DNA of 38,689 bases, taken from the NCBI GenBank assembly GCA_937981555.1, contig CALJOK010000023.1, forward strand, positions 1 to 38,689, read 5' to 3'. The notes under the pieces are model-generated. The model did not search any database, was not told the origin of the DNA, and saw nothing but the letters and a program-made list of their open reading frames with translations. Below are positions 16,389 to 24,811 of this stretch, piece by piece. Source of the DNA: an uncultured Saprospiraceae bacterium. GTDB taxonomy: Bacteria; Bacteroidota; Bacteroidia; Chitinophagales; Saprospiraceae. The translations under genes and the position numbers were made by a program. Every line of letters starts with the position of its first letter. The first letter of the stretch is position 1.

Positions 16389-19300
16389 ATGAATAAATTC
16401 TTGCCTCCGCAAATTTTTGTAGTTCAAGGAAAACTACTATCCAAGAACTTACGAAATGGGATATTAGTATTACTTACACTTTTATTTTTGCCAATCTTTT
16501 TACAAGCTGAAGGTTCAGTCGATTTTAGAAATAATGCTGGAAAGCGTCTTTTTTATTGGGCAAATGAACAACAGCAAATAAAAGTTTATGCTCAAGCAGG
16601 AGAGTATATTAATTTAGGATCAAGCCACATTGGAGTCAATAGTGGCTTTTTGTTATTGTATAAACCTGATGGAACACTTGCTGGAATTTATCAAGATTTG
16701 GGACTTGGAGCAGGGCTAGGTATCATTAATAATGATGTCGAAGAATTGAATGGTCCAACTGGTGGAGGTACAATGAATGGAAGTGGTTATGTGCCAATTA
16801 CACAAGAAGTGATGGCAGGCGAAGAAGGAATTTGGACAGTTGTTTTAGGGTTTCCATCTACACTTCCAATTACTTCTCTTTACTCATTTACCAATTTGGA
16901 AAATAATGAATCATGGAATCGAGTAACTGCTCAGCCTGATGAATGGGCGGTAGTCGCTTGGGATGCAACAGTATCAACTGGTGCTACGGCAAATAATGGA
17001 GGAACGATGGTGACTGGACGAGTTTTTACGAATCAGTATAAATCAATTATTACTGGAGGTTTAAATACGACTTCTCCTACCTTTTATATGATGTCAAAAG
17101 AAGGGGTTCAATATCAATTAGATTTTGACGGAGTAGATCCATATGGTTTTGATCTTTCAGCAAATTCTACGGGTATTGTTGATCATAAGGGTCAACCAAC
17201 TTATACTTCAAAAGCAACTACAGATTATACTGTTTCAGATGATCCTTCTTCTTGGAATAGTGGTGCTTATTATATTTATGATGCTCAGAGTAATGATAAT
17301 GGTTCATTGATTAATTATAAAATATTTTTTAATACACCTGATCCAACTATGCCTTCACAGGCAATGACAACAAATGTATACACTAACTCAACTTATACGA
17401 CTTGGTTGAATAATGTAGTGAGTTCTGATCCTTTGAGTGTTCAAGGGTTTGATTTTACGGGAGTTGACAATATGGGAAATCCAACTTGTTTCGGAGATAA
17501 TATGCAAACAGGTGTAGGAGGAATTCTTTCTTATAATTCTAATATGACCGGTACTGCAAAATTATCTTTAGATCTAAATGGTGATGGAGATTTTATTGAT
17601 GCAGAGGATAGAATTATTTATCAAGCAGCTGAAACAGGAGCTAATGAAATGATTTGGGATGGATTAGATGGAACTGGTGCAATGATGAATTTGGCAACGG
17701 GTGTAGAAATAGATTATTTACTAGAAATGCGTGCAGGAGAAATGCACATCATGATTCGAGATGTTGAAAATAATTTAGGTGGTATTACTTTTACCAGATT
17801 AAATGGTCAAAATGCTCCTGCTAATGATTTCTTCTATGATCATACAGAAGTTAGTGGAACGACTAGTGGAGGTGCTGCACCTTCTATTTCTTCAACTACT
17901 ATACCTCATACCTATTCTTCCAATTTTGGTAATAATAAAATGTTAGACTATTGGGCTTACCAAGATGTTGCAGGAAATGCTTCAGGTAAGGTGATCGTAA
18001 ATGTAGTTACAGATTGTTCTAAACCAGTTATAGTAGATAGTGATAATGATGGAATAGATGATGATATGGATTTGGATGATGATAATGATGGAATTCCTGA
18101 TTCGAGAGAATATTGTCACCCAACAGGCGGATTTGCTTGTTTTTCAAATGGTGTAGATCCAAGTGCAGATGAGGATGGAGATTTGGTAGCTAACTATTTG
18201 GATGCTGATGATGTTGCAGTAAATAATCCATGTACAGATGCAGATATGAATGGAGTTTGTGATGGCGTGGATGCGATTTTTGATAATGATGCTGATGGTG
18301 TTCCAGATCACCTAGATTTGGATTCTGATAATGATGGAATTCCAGATATGGTAGAAGCAGGTCATGCTCAATTGGATTCAGACATGGATGCTCGGATTGA
18401 TGGAGTTGCTGCTGACTTTGGAGCGAATGGATTATTTAATACCATTTCTTCTGATCCAGATGCGATGACTGCGACGGTTACTTATACAGTTTTAAATACC
18501 AATAATAATAATAGACCAGATCATGATGATTTGGATTCTGACGATGATGGAATTTTTGATGTAATAGAATCTCAACAAGTAGATGGAGACTTTGATGGAA
18601 TTGTAGGAACTGGAATTCCAAAGGTGGATGCAAATGGATTACCTATCGAAGATGGAAATGGAAACCCTGTGATAATTAAATTTTCTCCAAAAGATTTAGA
18701 TCTTGATTTGATTCCAGATTATCGAGATTGGGATCGAGATGGAGATGGTATTGCAGATTACTATGAATGTCCTGATCAAACTAATTGTACGGATTCAGAT
18801 ACCGATGGAAATTTTGATGTGGATGAATTAGATAGTGACGGAGATGGATTGACTGATAATGAAGAATGTCCAACTGGACTTCCTTGTGCAGATACAGATA
18901 ATAATGGAACTGATGATTTTCAGCAATTTAATATAGGATGTCCAACCTTTGATATTCCTGTAGTAACTGTTGCGGATAATGTTATTTGCGAAGGTGAAAT
19001 AATTTCGCTTGCGACAACTGCTGTGGCTGGAACGAATATAGCTTACGAATGGACTTTTACAGATAACAATACAAGTTATTCTTTAGGTCTGACTACTTCA
19101 CCAAATTACTTTATCAATTTTACTAATCCTACACACACCGGAATTTATGCTGTGCAAGTGAAGTCAGGAAGTTGCGCTTCGCAAATTTCAAATGCGGAGA
19201 ATGTAACTGTATATTCTACTTCATCACCAATTGCAACAAATGCAACCTCTCAATCAATACCAGCTTGTGAAGGTGAAAGTATGCAACTGGAAATACCTTA

Positions 19301-21077
19301 TATGATCGATGCAACTTATGAATGGCATGGACCAAATGGATTTACTTCTACACAATATGATCCTGTCATTACGAATCTAACTACCAATAATGCAGGTAGT
19401 TATTATGTTGTGGTGGAAATGAGTGATGGATGTGCAACGGTAATTTCAACCAATACAACTTTGTTTGTTCAAGCAACTCCACCACCAGCTGCAGTAGAAA
19501 GTATGGTAGCAGTTTGTGAAGGAAGTGATTTAGTTTTGACAGCAAATCCATTGGGTATTCCACCTAATGCTACTTTAAATTTTGAATGGTTTTACCAAAC
19601 AGGAACTTCGATTGGTACAACAACTGATTTAGATTTTGTTGTTCCTAATATTGATGCCTCTTCTGCGGGAGAGTATTATGTAGTGATGACTGTTGGGAAT
19701 TGTATAGCAGATGCATCTGCGATGGTCATGGTAGAAATTACAGATACTGATGTTCCAAATGCAGGAAATGATATGACAGTTTGTGGTTTAGGAAATACAA
19801 ATTTGACAGCGATGATGCCTTCTGTTGGAACAGGTCAATGGACTTCGACAACTGGTGCAACGATTAATGATGAGACTAATCCAAGTGCTTCAGTCTCAGA
19901 TTTGATTGCAGGAAATAATATTTTCGTTTGGACACTTTCCAATGACAACTGTGCTAACTATGCTACAGATACTGTCATGATTAATTATACCGATGCGACT
20001 GATGATATATCGAATGCTGGAGTGGACTTGGAAGTATGTAATGATGGTTCAGTTGTTTTAGGAGCAGCTTCACCAGCAACTGCTTTTGGAGTTTGGTCGC
20101 AGCCTAGTACTCAAACGGCTATCGTCATTTCAAATAATACTTCTCCAACTCCAACTGTTTCAGGAATGATTCCTGGTAACACTTATACTTTTACTTGGAC
20201 ACTTTCAGAAGGAACTTGTTTTGATTATGATTCAGATGAAATGACAGTTTCTATTTCTGAATTGCCTGCGATAAATGCACAAGTTGATGTAGAGCAAACT
20301 TATGCTTGCGAAGGCACAGAAGTTAATCTAATTGCGAATCAACCAGCTGTAGGAACTGGAATGTGGATGACGCCGTCTTCCGCAACGATCACCAATCCAA
20401 CTAATGCTTCCACTACAACTAACAATGTTCCATCGGGTGCAAATATGTTTATTTGGTCATTGTCAAATGATGCTTGCGAAAATTATGCAGCTGATACGAT
20501 GGTGGTTTTCCGAGAAGATAATATTGAAGTAACAGATGATAATTTCATTATTAGTTTAAATGAAAGATTAGTTGACGAAGATGTTTTGGTAAATGATGTT
20601 ATTGGTTTTGTCAACGAATATGAAGTGAATATTACTCAAAATCCTACTCAAGGAACAGTTCAAATGATTGATGGAATTTTCACTTATGAACCCAATCATA
20701 ATGCCTTTGGAATAGATGAATTTGAATATGAAGTTTGTAATGTAAACTGTGCCAACGATTGTCAAAAAGCAACGGTCACGATTACGTTAAATGGTTTGAC
20801 TGAGAAAGGAGACTGTTGGATTCCAAATGTTTTGACTCCAAATGGAAATGGTAAAAATGATGCTCTAACGATTCCATGTACACAGAATTTTCCAAATAAT
20901 GAATTGACGGTTTTCAATCGATGGGGAGATAAAGTATTCTCAATTGTAGGTTATCAAAATGATTGGGAAGGAACTTATAATGGAAATGATTTACCAGCAG
21001 GAACCTATTATTATATTTTCAAATTGGATACAGATGATGCAGATCCTGCACAAGGATTTTTTACAATTATTCGATAA
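16389..21077 (+). CDS. Giant T9SS type B cargo protein with TSP3 and Ig/PKD-like repeats
   Basis: A 1562-residue surface protein. The ATG at 16389 replaces an upstream in-frame TTG at 16359. A 28-residue basic extension precedes the signal core (NGILVLLTLLFLPIFLQAEG). An N-terminal domain (about 50-540; GKRLFYWANEQQQIKVYAQAG) of a kind seen in Bacteroidota surface proteins follows. About 300 acidic residues of thrombospondin type 3 calcium repeats come next (nt 18034-18930; DSDNDGIDD, DLDSDNDGIPD). Then three Ig/PKD-like units with CEGE-type starts, three roughly 90-residue units with GxW...GNNIFVWTLSNDNC patterns, and a cadherin-like domain (VLVNDV...GTVQMIDGIFTYEPNHNAFG). The last ~85 residues (IPNVLTPNGNGKNDALTI, VFNRWGDKVF, LPAGTYYYIF) are a type B T9SS/gliding-associated sorting domain. 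It is probably exported by T9SS with the PorP/SprF protein 83 nt downstream. An adhesion or gliding role is inferred. Confidence 0.9.
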   Translation: MNKFLPPQIFVVQGKLLSKNLRNGILVLLTLLFLPIFLQAEGSVDFRNNAGKRLFYWANEQQQIKVYAQAGEYINLGSSHIGVNSGFLLLYKPDGTLAGIYQDLGLGAGLGIINNDVEELNGPTGGGTMNGSGYVPITQEVMAGEEGIWTVVLGFPSTLPITSLYSFTNLENNESWNRVTAQPDEWAVVAWDATVSTGATANNGGTMVTGRVFTNQYKSIITGGLNTTSPTFYMMSKEGVQYQLDFDGVDPYGFDLSANSTGIVDHKGQPTYTSKATTDYTVSDDPSSWNSGAYYIYDAQSNDNGSLINYKIFFNTPDPTMPSQAMTTNVYTNSTYTTWLNNVVSSDPLSVQGFDFTGVDNMGNPTCFGDNMQTGVGGILSYNSNMTGTAKLSLDLNGDGDFIDAEDRIIYQAAETGANEMIWDGLDGTGAMMNLATGVEIDYLLEMRAGEMHIMIRDVENNLGGITFTRLNGQNAPANDFFYDHTEVSGTTSGGAAPSISSTTIPHTYSSNFGNNKMLDYWAYQDVAGNASGKVIVNVVTDCSKPVIVDSDNDGIDDDMDLDDDNDGIPDSREYCHPTGGFACFSNGVDPSADEDGDLVANYLDADDVAVNNPCTDADMNGVCDGVDAIFDNDADGVPDHLDLDSDNDGIPDMVEAGHAQLDSDMDARIDGVAADFGANGLFNTISSDPDAMTATVTYTVLNTNNNNRPDHDDLDSDDDGIFDVIESQQVDGDFDGIVGTGIPKVDANGLPIEDGNGNPVIIKFSPKDLDLDLIPDYRDWDRDGDGIADYYECPDQTNCTDSDTDGNFDVDELDSDGDGLTDNEECPTGLPCADTDNNGTDDFQQFNIGCPTFDIPVVTVADNVICEGEIISLATTAVAGTNIAYEWTFTDNNTSYSLGLTTSPNYFINFTNPTHTGIYAVQVKSGSCASQISNAENVTVYSTSSPIATNATSQSIPACEGESMQLEIPYMIDATYEWHGPNGFTSTQYDPVITNLTTNNAGSYYVVVEMSDGCATVISTNTTLFVQATPPPAAVESMVAVCEGSDLVLTANPLGIPPNATLNFEWFYQTGTSIGTTTDLDFVVPNIDASSAGEYYVVMTVGNCIADASAMVMVEITDTDVPNAGNDMTVCGLGNTNLTAMMPSVGTGQWTSTTGATINDETNPSASVSDLIAGNNIFVWTLSNDNCANYATDTVMINYTDATDDISNAGVDLEVCNDGSVVLGAASPATAFGVWSQPSTQTAIVISNNTSPTPTVSGMIPGNTYTFTWTLSEGTCFDYDSDEMTVSISELPAINAQVDVEQTYACEGTEVNLIANQPAVGTGMWMTPSSATITNPTNASTTTNNVPSGANMFIWSLSNDACENYAADTMVVFREDNIEVTDDNFIISLNERLVDEDVLVNDVIGFVNEYEVNITQNPTQGTVQMIDGIFTYEPNHNAFGIDEFEYEVCNVNCANDCQKATVTITLNGLTEKGDCWIPNVLTPNGNGKNDALTIPCTQNFPNNELTVFNRWGDKVFSIVGYQNDWEGTYNGNDLPAGTYYYIFKLDTDDADPAQGFFTIIR
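18034..18930 (+). repeat. Thrombospondin type 3-like calcium-binding repeat tract
   Basis: The coding sequence holds repeated D-x-D-x-D-G-x-x-D units (DSDNDGIDDDMD, DNDADGVPDHLD, DSDDDGIFDVIE, DRDGDGIADYYE, DSDGDGLTDNEE). Irregular insertions separate them. Such tracts bind many calcium ions and form a rigid stalk. Confidence 0.85.
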
Positions 21078-21160
21078 GGGATTTTTGTTTAAAGAAATGT
21101 AAAAGTATTGTTACAGGAAGTAACTTTTTAGAAAAAAATAATTTTTAAAAAATAATAAAG

Positions 21161-22084
21161 ATGCAAAAATATTTAATTCTTCTAATTATAGTGATGGGAA
21201 CTGCCTGGTCCGTCAATGGTCAAAATGATCCACACTATACTCAATTCATGCATAACAAAATGGCTATCAATCCAGCTTATGCAGGAAGTAAAGAAGTACT
21301 TACGTTCACTTCTCTTTATCGAAATCAATGGTCAGGAGTAACTGGTGCGCCAACAACTTATACGGTAAATGCACATGCTCCTTTTTTCAATAATCGATGT
21401 GGAGCGGGGCTTTCATTTGTAGGTGACCAACATGGTTTTTACAAAACATATAATATCGGATTGAATTATGCGTACCGAATTCCTATGAAAAATGGAGCAA
21501 CATTTAGCATAGGATTGAGTGGTCAAATTGAATATGGTCAAATCGATTTTACTATGATTGACCCTGTGGATATGAATGATGAAGACATTCCTTCGAATGA
21601 GACTTCTCGGATTAATCCAAATTTTGGAGTAGGATTTTACTACAGTCATCCACAATATTATGTGGGACTTTCTGTGCCTAATTTCATGCGATCAACAGTT
21701 TATTCTAATAACCCAAGTCAATCGGTTGATATTAATTCAATGCGAACGTATCAATTGATGGGTGGTTTCATGACTCGGATTAATCACGCAGTTCAATTCA
21801 AACCTGCGATGTTAGTGAGTTACAATCCAGGAGCTCCAATCGAAGTAGATGTCAACGCAAGTTTTTTATTTATGGAAAAAATATGGGTAGGTGCATCTTA
21901 TCGATTAGGTGATTCATTTGATGCGATGTTGCAGTACCAATTTAATCCACAAATTCGAGCAGGAGTAGCGGTTGATTTGACTACATCTAAGTTGTCTCAA
22001 TATAGTCCTGGAAGTTTTGAAGTGATGTTAGAATACGGGTTGAATTTTGAAGGAAAAGGAATGAATCACTTAAGATATTTTTAA
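21161..22084 (+). CDS. PorP/SprF family type IX secretion outer-membrane protein
   Basis: A 307-residue outer-membrane protein of the PorP/SprF family. The signal peptide (MQKYLILLIIVMGTAWSVNGQ) is followed directly by the family signature DPHYTQFMHNKMAINPAYAGS, then LYRNQWSGVTGAP and the HAPFFNNRCGAGLSF region. The remainder alternates like a beta-barrel. In Flavobacterium johnsoniae SprF is needed to secrete the adhesin SprB, and PorP-like proteins are tied to type B cargo. Here it follows a giant type B cargo gene by 83 nt and precedes a PorE-like gene by 99 nt, so it is probably the dedicated export or attachment partner of that cargo. Multiple paralogues per genome are usual, so I give no symbol. 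Confidence 0.95.
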   Translation: MQKYLILLIIVMGTAWSVNGQNDPHYTQFMHNKMAINPAYAGSKEVLTFTSLYRNQWSGVTGAPTTYTVNAHAPFFNNRCGAGLSFVGDQHGFYKTYNIGLNYAYRIPMKNGATFSIGLSGQIEYGQIDFTMIDPVDMNDEDIPSNETSRINPNFGVGFYYSHPQYYVGLSVPNFMRSTVYSNNPSQSVDINSMRTYQLMGGFMTRINHAVQFKPAMLVSYNPGAPIEVDVNASFLFMEKIWVGASYRLGDSFDAMLQYQFNPQIRAGVAVDLTTSKLSQYSPGSFEVMLEYGLNFEGKGMNHLRYF

Positions 22085-22183
22085 TCTCTCAGCCTCCTAA
22101 AAGTGAGTTTTGGAGTGGCAAATGAAAATTGATTTTTTCAAAATAAATAACTGATAACCAGTTGTTTATAAAATAAAAATAAA

Positions 22184-24475
22184 ATGAATCGATATTTATC
22201 TATATTTTTTACAATAGTATTTTGTTTTGCAAGTGTAATGTTATTTGCACAGACAGAAGAGACTAAAAAGGATCCAACTGGTTGGAAAAAAGCGGACAAG
22301 TTGTACCAACAGCAAGGCTATATGGCGTCAGCTACTAAGTATCAAATGAAGCAAAATGCTGATAATATGCAACCTGAAGTAATGATTCGAATTGCTAATT
22401 CATATCGACTAAATGGAGATGCAGAACTAGCAGAATATTGGTATTCTAAATCTATTAATCAATCTACAAATGTAGAAGATAAACTCCATTATGCCGAAGT
22501 ATTGCAAAGTACAGGAAAGTGCGAAGATGCCATTCGATGGTTTGATGAATACCAAAGTGTAGCAAATTCTGACCGTAAGTTTATTTCAGATTGTAGCGAG
22601 TTATCAACATTTAAAAAGCATGAAAATGTTACTGTTGAAAACCTAAAAGCATTAAATACTGAACACTTAGATTATAGTGCTGTAAGTCATGACGGAGGAG
22701 TTGTTTTTACTTCAACTAGGGGAGTGCAAAAAATTCGGAAGGTAACGGATGCTTGGACAAAAGGTAATTTTTCAGATGTATTTTTTGCAAAGATGGATGA
22801 TGAAGGTAAAGTAGAAAACATCACTCCAGTCGTAGGAGGTATCAATAAAAAATATCATGATGGTGTAACTTCAATTAGTGAAAGTGGCACGTTGATGTTC
22901 TTTTCAAGAAATAATAAAAAGAAGAAAAAGAAAAATCAATCCATCAATTTAAAAATTTACAGTTCCATTTTTGTAGATGGAATGTGGACAGATGCAACTG
23001 ATATTGGTATCAATGGAGATAATTTTGCGACTTGTCATCCAAGTCTTTCTGCTGATGGTAAATTGCTTTATTTTGCTTCTGATCGCCCGGGTGGTTTTGG
23101 AGGAATGGATATTTATGTTTGTGAAAACCAAAATGGAAAATGGAGGAAGCCTCAAAATTTAGGACCAACAATTAATAGTGCTGGAAATGATATTTTTCCA
23201 TTTGTTAATAACGAAGGTATTTTATTTTTCTCTTCCAATGGACATGTAGGAATAGGAGGCTTGGATGTTTTTTATGCAGAAAAATCAAGTACCTATGATG
23301 AAGGAACTTGGGATGTAAGAAGAAATCTAGGAACACCTTTTAACACTAAAAAAGATGATTTTGGTTTTTATGCGAATGAATATATGACCAAAGGATTTTT
23401 GACTTCCAACCGATTTGGAGGAAAAGGTGGCGACGATATTTACACTTGGGGAAATGATAATGAACCTTTAGAATTGACTGAGACGAAGACGTCTTATGTT
23501 ATGGTGATGGATCCAGAAACTAATTCAGGGATCAGAAATGCAGTTGTGAAAATTGAAGACGTGAATGGAAATGGAAATCCAATGGAAGGCAAAACTGATG
23601 TAAAAGGATTATTAAAAACAACGGTGGAGGAAGGTAAAGTATATAAAGTTACAGTTGAAAAGGAAGGGTTTTTACCAATTGAAAAAGAACTTTCCGCAGC
23701 AGAAATGATGGGTGGGATTTCTTACTCTTTCAATTTGGAAAAAACAAAATGTGTAGAATTATTTGGAACTGTCGTCAATGAAAAATACAATAAAGTAATG
23801 CCTAATACAGATATTACTTTGGTGAATAAATGTACTGGAGAAAAAACTGTAGTGACTTCTCAAGCAGATGGAAGTTTTGATTTTTGTTTAGAAAATGGAT
23901 GTGATTTTGATATTGTTGCTAGCAAGGATAATTTTATGGCAACTGAGACTCAAGTTTCTACGATGGAGCCAAGTGAAGGAAATATGAAAGAAATCAAAAT
24001 TGAAATGTTGCCTTCTGACCTACCAGTAAAATCAAATCCAATAGTGAAAACAGAGTCTTCTGCTGAGGTGAAAAAACATTTCTTAGGAGATGAAAAAGCA
24101 ACTTTTAGTGTAGGACAAGTTCTTACATTGAAAAACATTTACTATGATTTTAATAAATCAAATATTCGTCCTGATGCACAGGTTGAATTAGATTATATTG
24201 TTACAATGATGAATGAATTTTCTAATATGGAAATTACACTTATCTCTCATACTGACTCACGTGGAAATAATAACTACAATAAAAAACTTTCGGAAAAGAG
24301 AGCAATTTCTGCTCGTCAATACATCATTTCAAAAGGAATCACACCGAACAGAATTATTGCTTCTGGCTATGGTGAAACTGAATTGAAAAATGACTGTAAA
24401 GATGGTGTAGATTGTTCAGATGGTAAACATCAAATTAACCGAAGGACAGAAATTTTGATTAACAAGATGGACTAG
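22184..24475 (+). CDS. PorE-like TPR/beta-propeller/OmpA protein of the T9SS
   Basis: A 763-residue envelope protein. A signal peptide (to about residue 22, ending LFAQ) precedes TPR-like helices (about 30-150). PD40/WD40-like blades follow (about 160-430: GVVFTSTRGVQ, KLLYFASDRPGGFGGMDIYV, GILFFSSNGHVGIGGLDVFY, GFLTSNRFGGKGGDDIYTW). Two carboxypeptidase-regulatory-like beta domains come next (about 440-620), and then a C-terminal OmpA domain (NIYYDFNKSNIRPDA, ISHTDSRGNNNYN, LSEKRAISARQY) with the peptidoglycan-binding Asp and Arg. This order matches PorE of Porphyromonas gingivalis, which links the T9SS to peptidoglycan. Unlike PorE, no lipobox cysteine is seen. It is the last gene of the cargo-PorP-PorE-like unit and is followed by a terminator. 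A lysine tract (NNKKKKKKNQ, nt about 22911-22940) interrupts a propeller blade. Confidence 0.92.
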   Translation: MNRYLSIFFTIVFCFASVMLFAQTEETKKDPTGWKKADKLYQQQGYMASATKYQMKQNADNMQPEVMIRIANSYRLNGDAELAEYWYSKSINQSTNVEDKLHYAEVLQSTGKCEDAIRWFDEYQSVANSDRKFISDCSELSTFKKHENVTVENLKALNTEHLDYSAVSHDGGVVFTSTRGVQKIRKVTDAWTKGNFSDVFFAKMDDEGKVENITPVVGGINKKYHDGVTSISESGTLMFFSRNNKKKKKKNQSINLKIYSSIFVDGMWTDATDIGINGDNFATCHPSLSADGKLLYFASDRPGGFGGMDIYVCENQNGKWRKPQNLGPTINSAGNDIFPFVNNEGILFFSSNGHVGIGGLDVFYAEKSSTYDEGTWDVRRNLGTPFNTKKDDFGFYANEYMTKGFLTSNRFGGKGGDDIYTWGNDNEPLELTETKTSYVMVMDPETNSGIRNAVVKIEDVNGNGNPMEGKTDVKGLLKTTVEEGKVYKVTVEKEGFLPIEKELSAAEMMGGISYSFNLEKTKCVELFGTVVNEKYNKVMPNTDITLVNKCTGEKTVVTSQADGSFDFCLENGCDFDIVASKDNFMATETQVSTMEPSEGNMKEIKIEMLPSDLPVKSNPIVKTESSAEVKKHFLGDEKATFSVGQVLTLKNIYYDFNKSNIRPDAQVELDYIVTMMNEFSNMEITLISHTDSRGNNNYNKKLSEKRAISARQYIISKGITPNRIIASGYGETELKNDCKDGVDCSDGKHQINRRTEILINKMD

Positions 24476-24502
24476 ATTTATTGATTAGAAAAGTATTGAT
24501 AG

Positions 24503-24537
24503 GCCCTGTTTTTCTTTGTAAAAACGGGGCTTGTTTT
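24503..24537 (+). terminator. Terminator of the cargo-PorP-PorE-like unit
   Basis: An 11-bp stem, GCCCTGTTTTT/AAAAACGGGGC (24503-24513 with 24520-24530, one G-T pair), is followed by a T-rich tract. It lies 27 nt after the PorE-like stop codon. Confidence 0.8.
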
Positions 24538-24553
24538 TTCTACAAAATTGAGT

Positions 24554-24601
24554 GTTCCAAATTTTAGTCTTTTTGGTTCTTTTTGGTATAAATTTTGGAA
24601 C
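24554..24601. repeat. Inverted repeat enclosing a tandem 10-bp repeat
   Basis: Arms GTTCCAAATTTTA (24554-24566) and TAAATTTTGGAAC (24589-24601) are complementary but for one mismatch. Between them TCTTTTTGGT occurs twice head to tail (24568-24577, 24578-24587). The rest of the gap to 24811 is AT-rich and shows no gene or confident promoter. A regulatory role for the next gene is possible. Confidence 0.45.
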
Positions 24602-24811
24602 TTAAATTATAGATTTTTTTAATGTTATTTTTTGCAGTAAAATTGACGTTTTCTCATTGTAATCAACAAATAAGAATTAATTAAAAAATGACTTCGTGTT
24701 ATTTAATATGTATAAAGTGTTGACTGTGAGTATTTTTTAAATAATATTATTGGTTTTTTATCATTTTTTATAAAAATAATAAAACGCTTAATAATTAATA
24801 TCCTTTAATTT

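Noticed and set aside
22085-22183. A weak hairpin (CTCCTAAAA/TTTTGGAG) between the PorP and PorE-like genes as a terminator
   Set aside because: The stem has a bulge and no T run follows, so the two genes are more likely co-transcribed.
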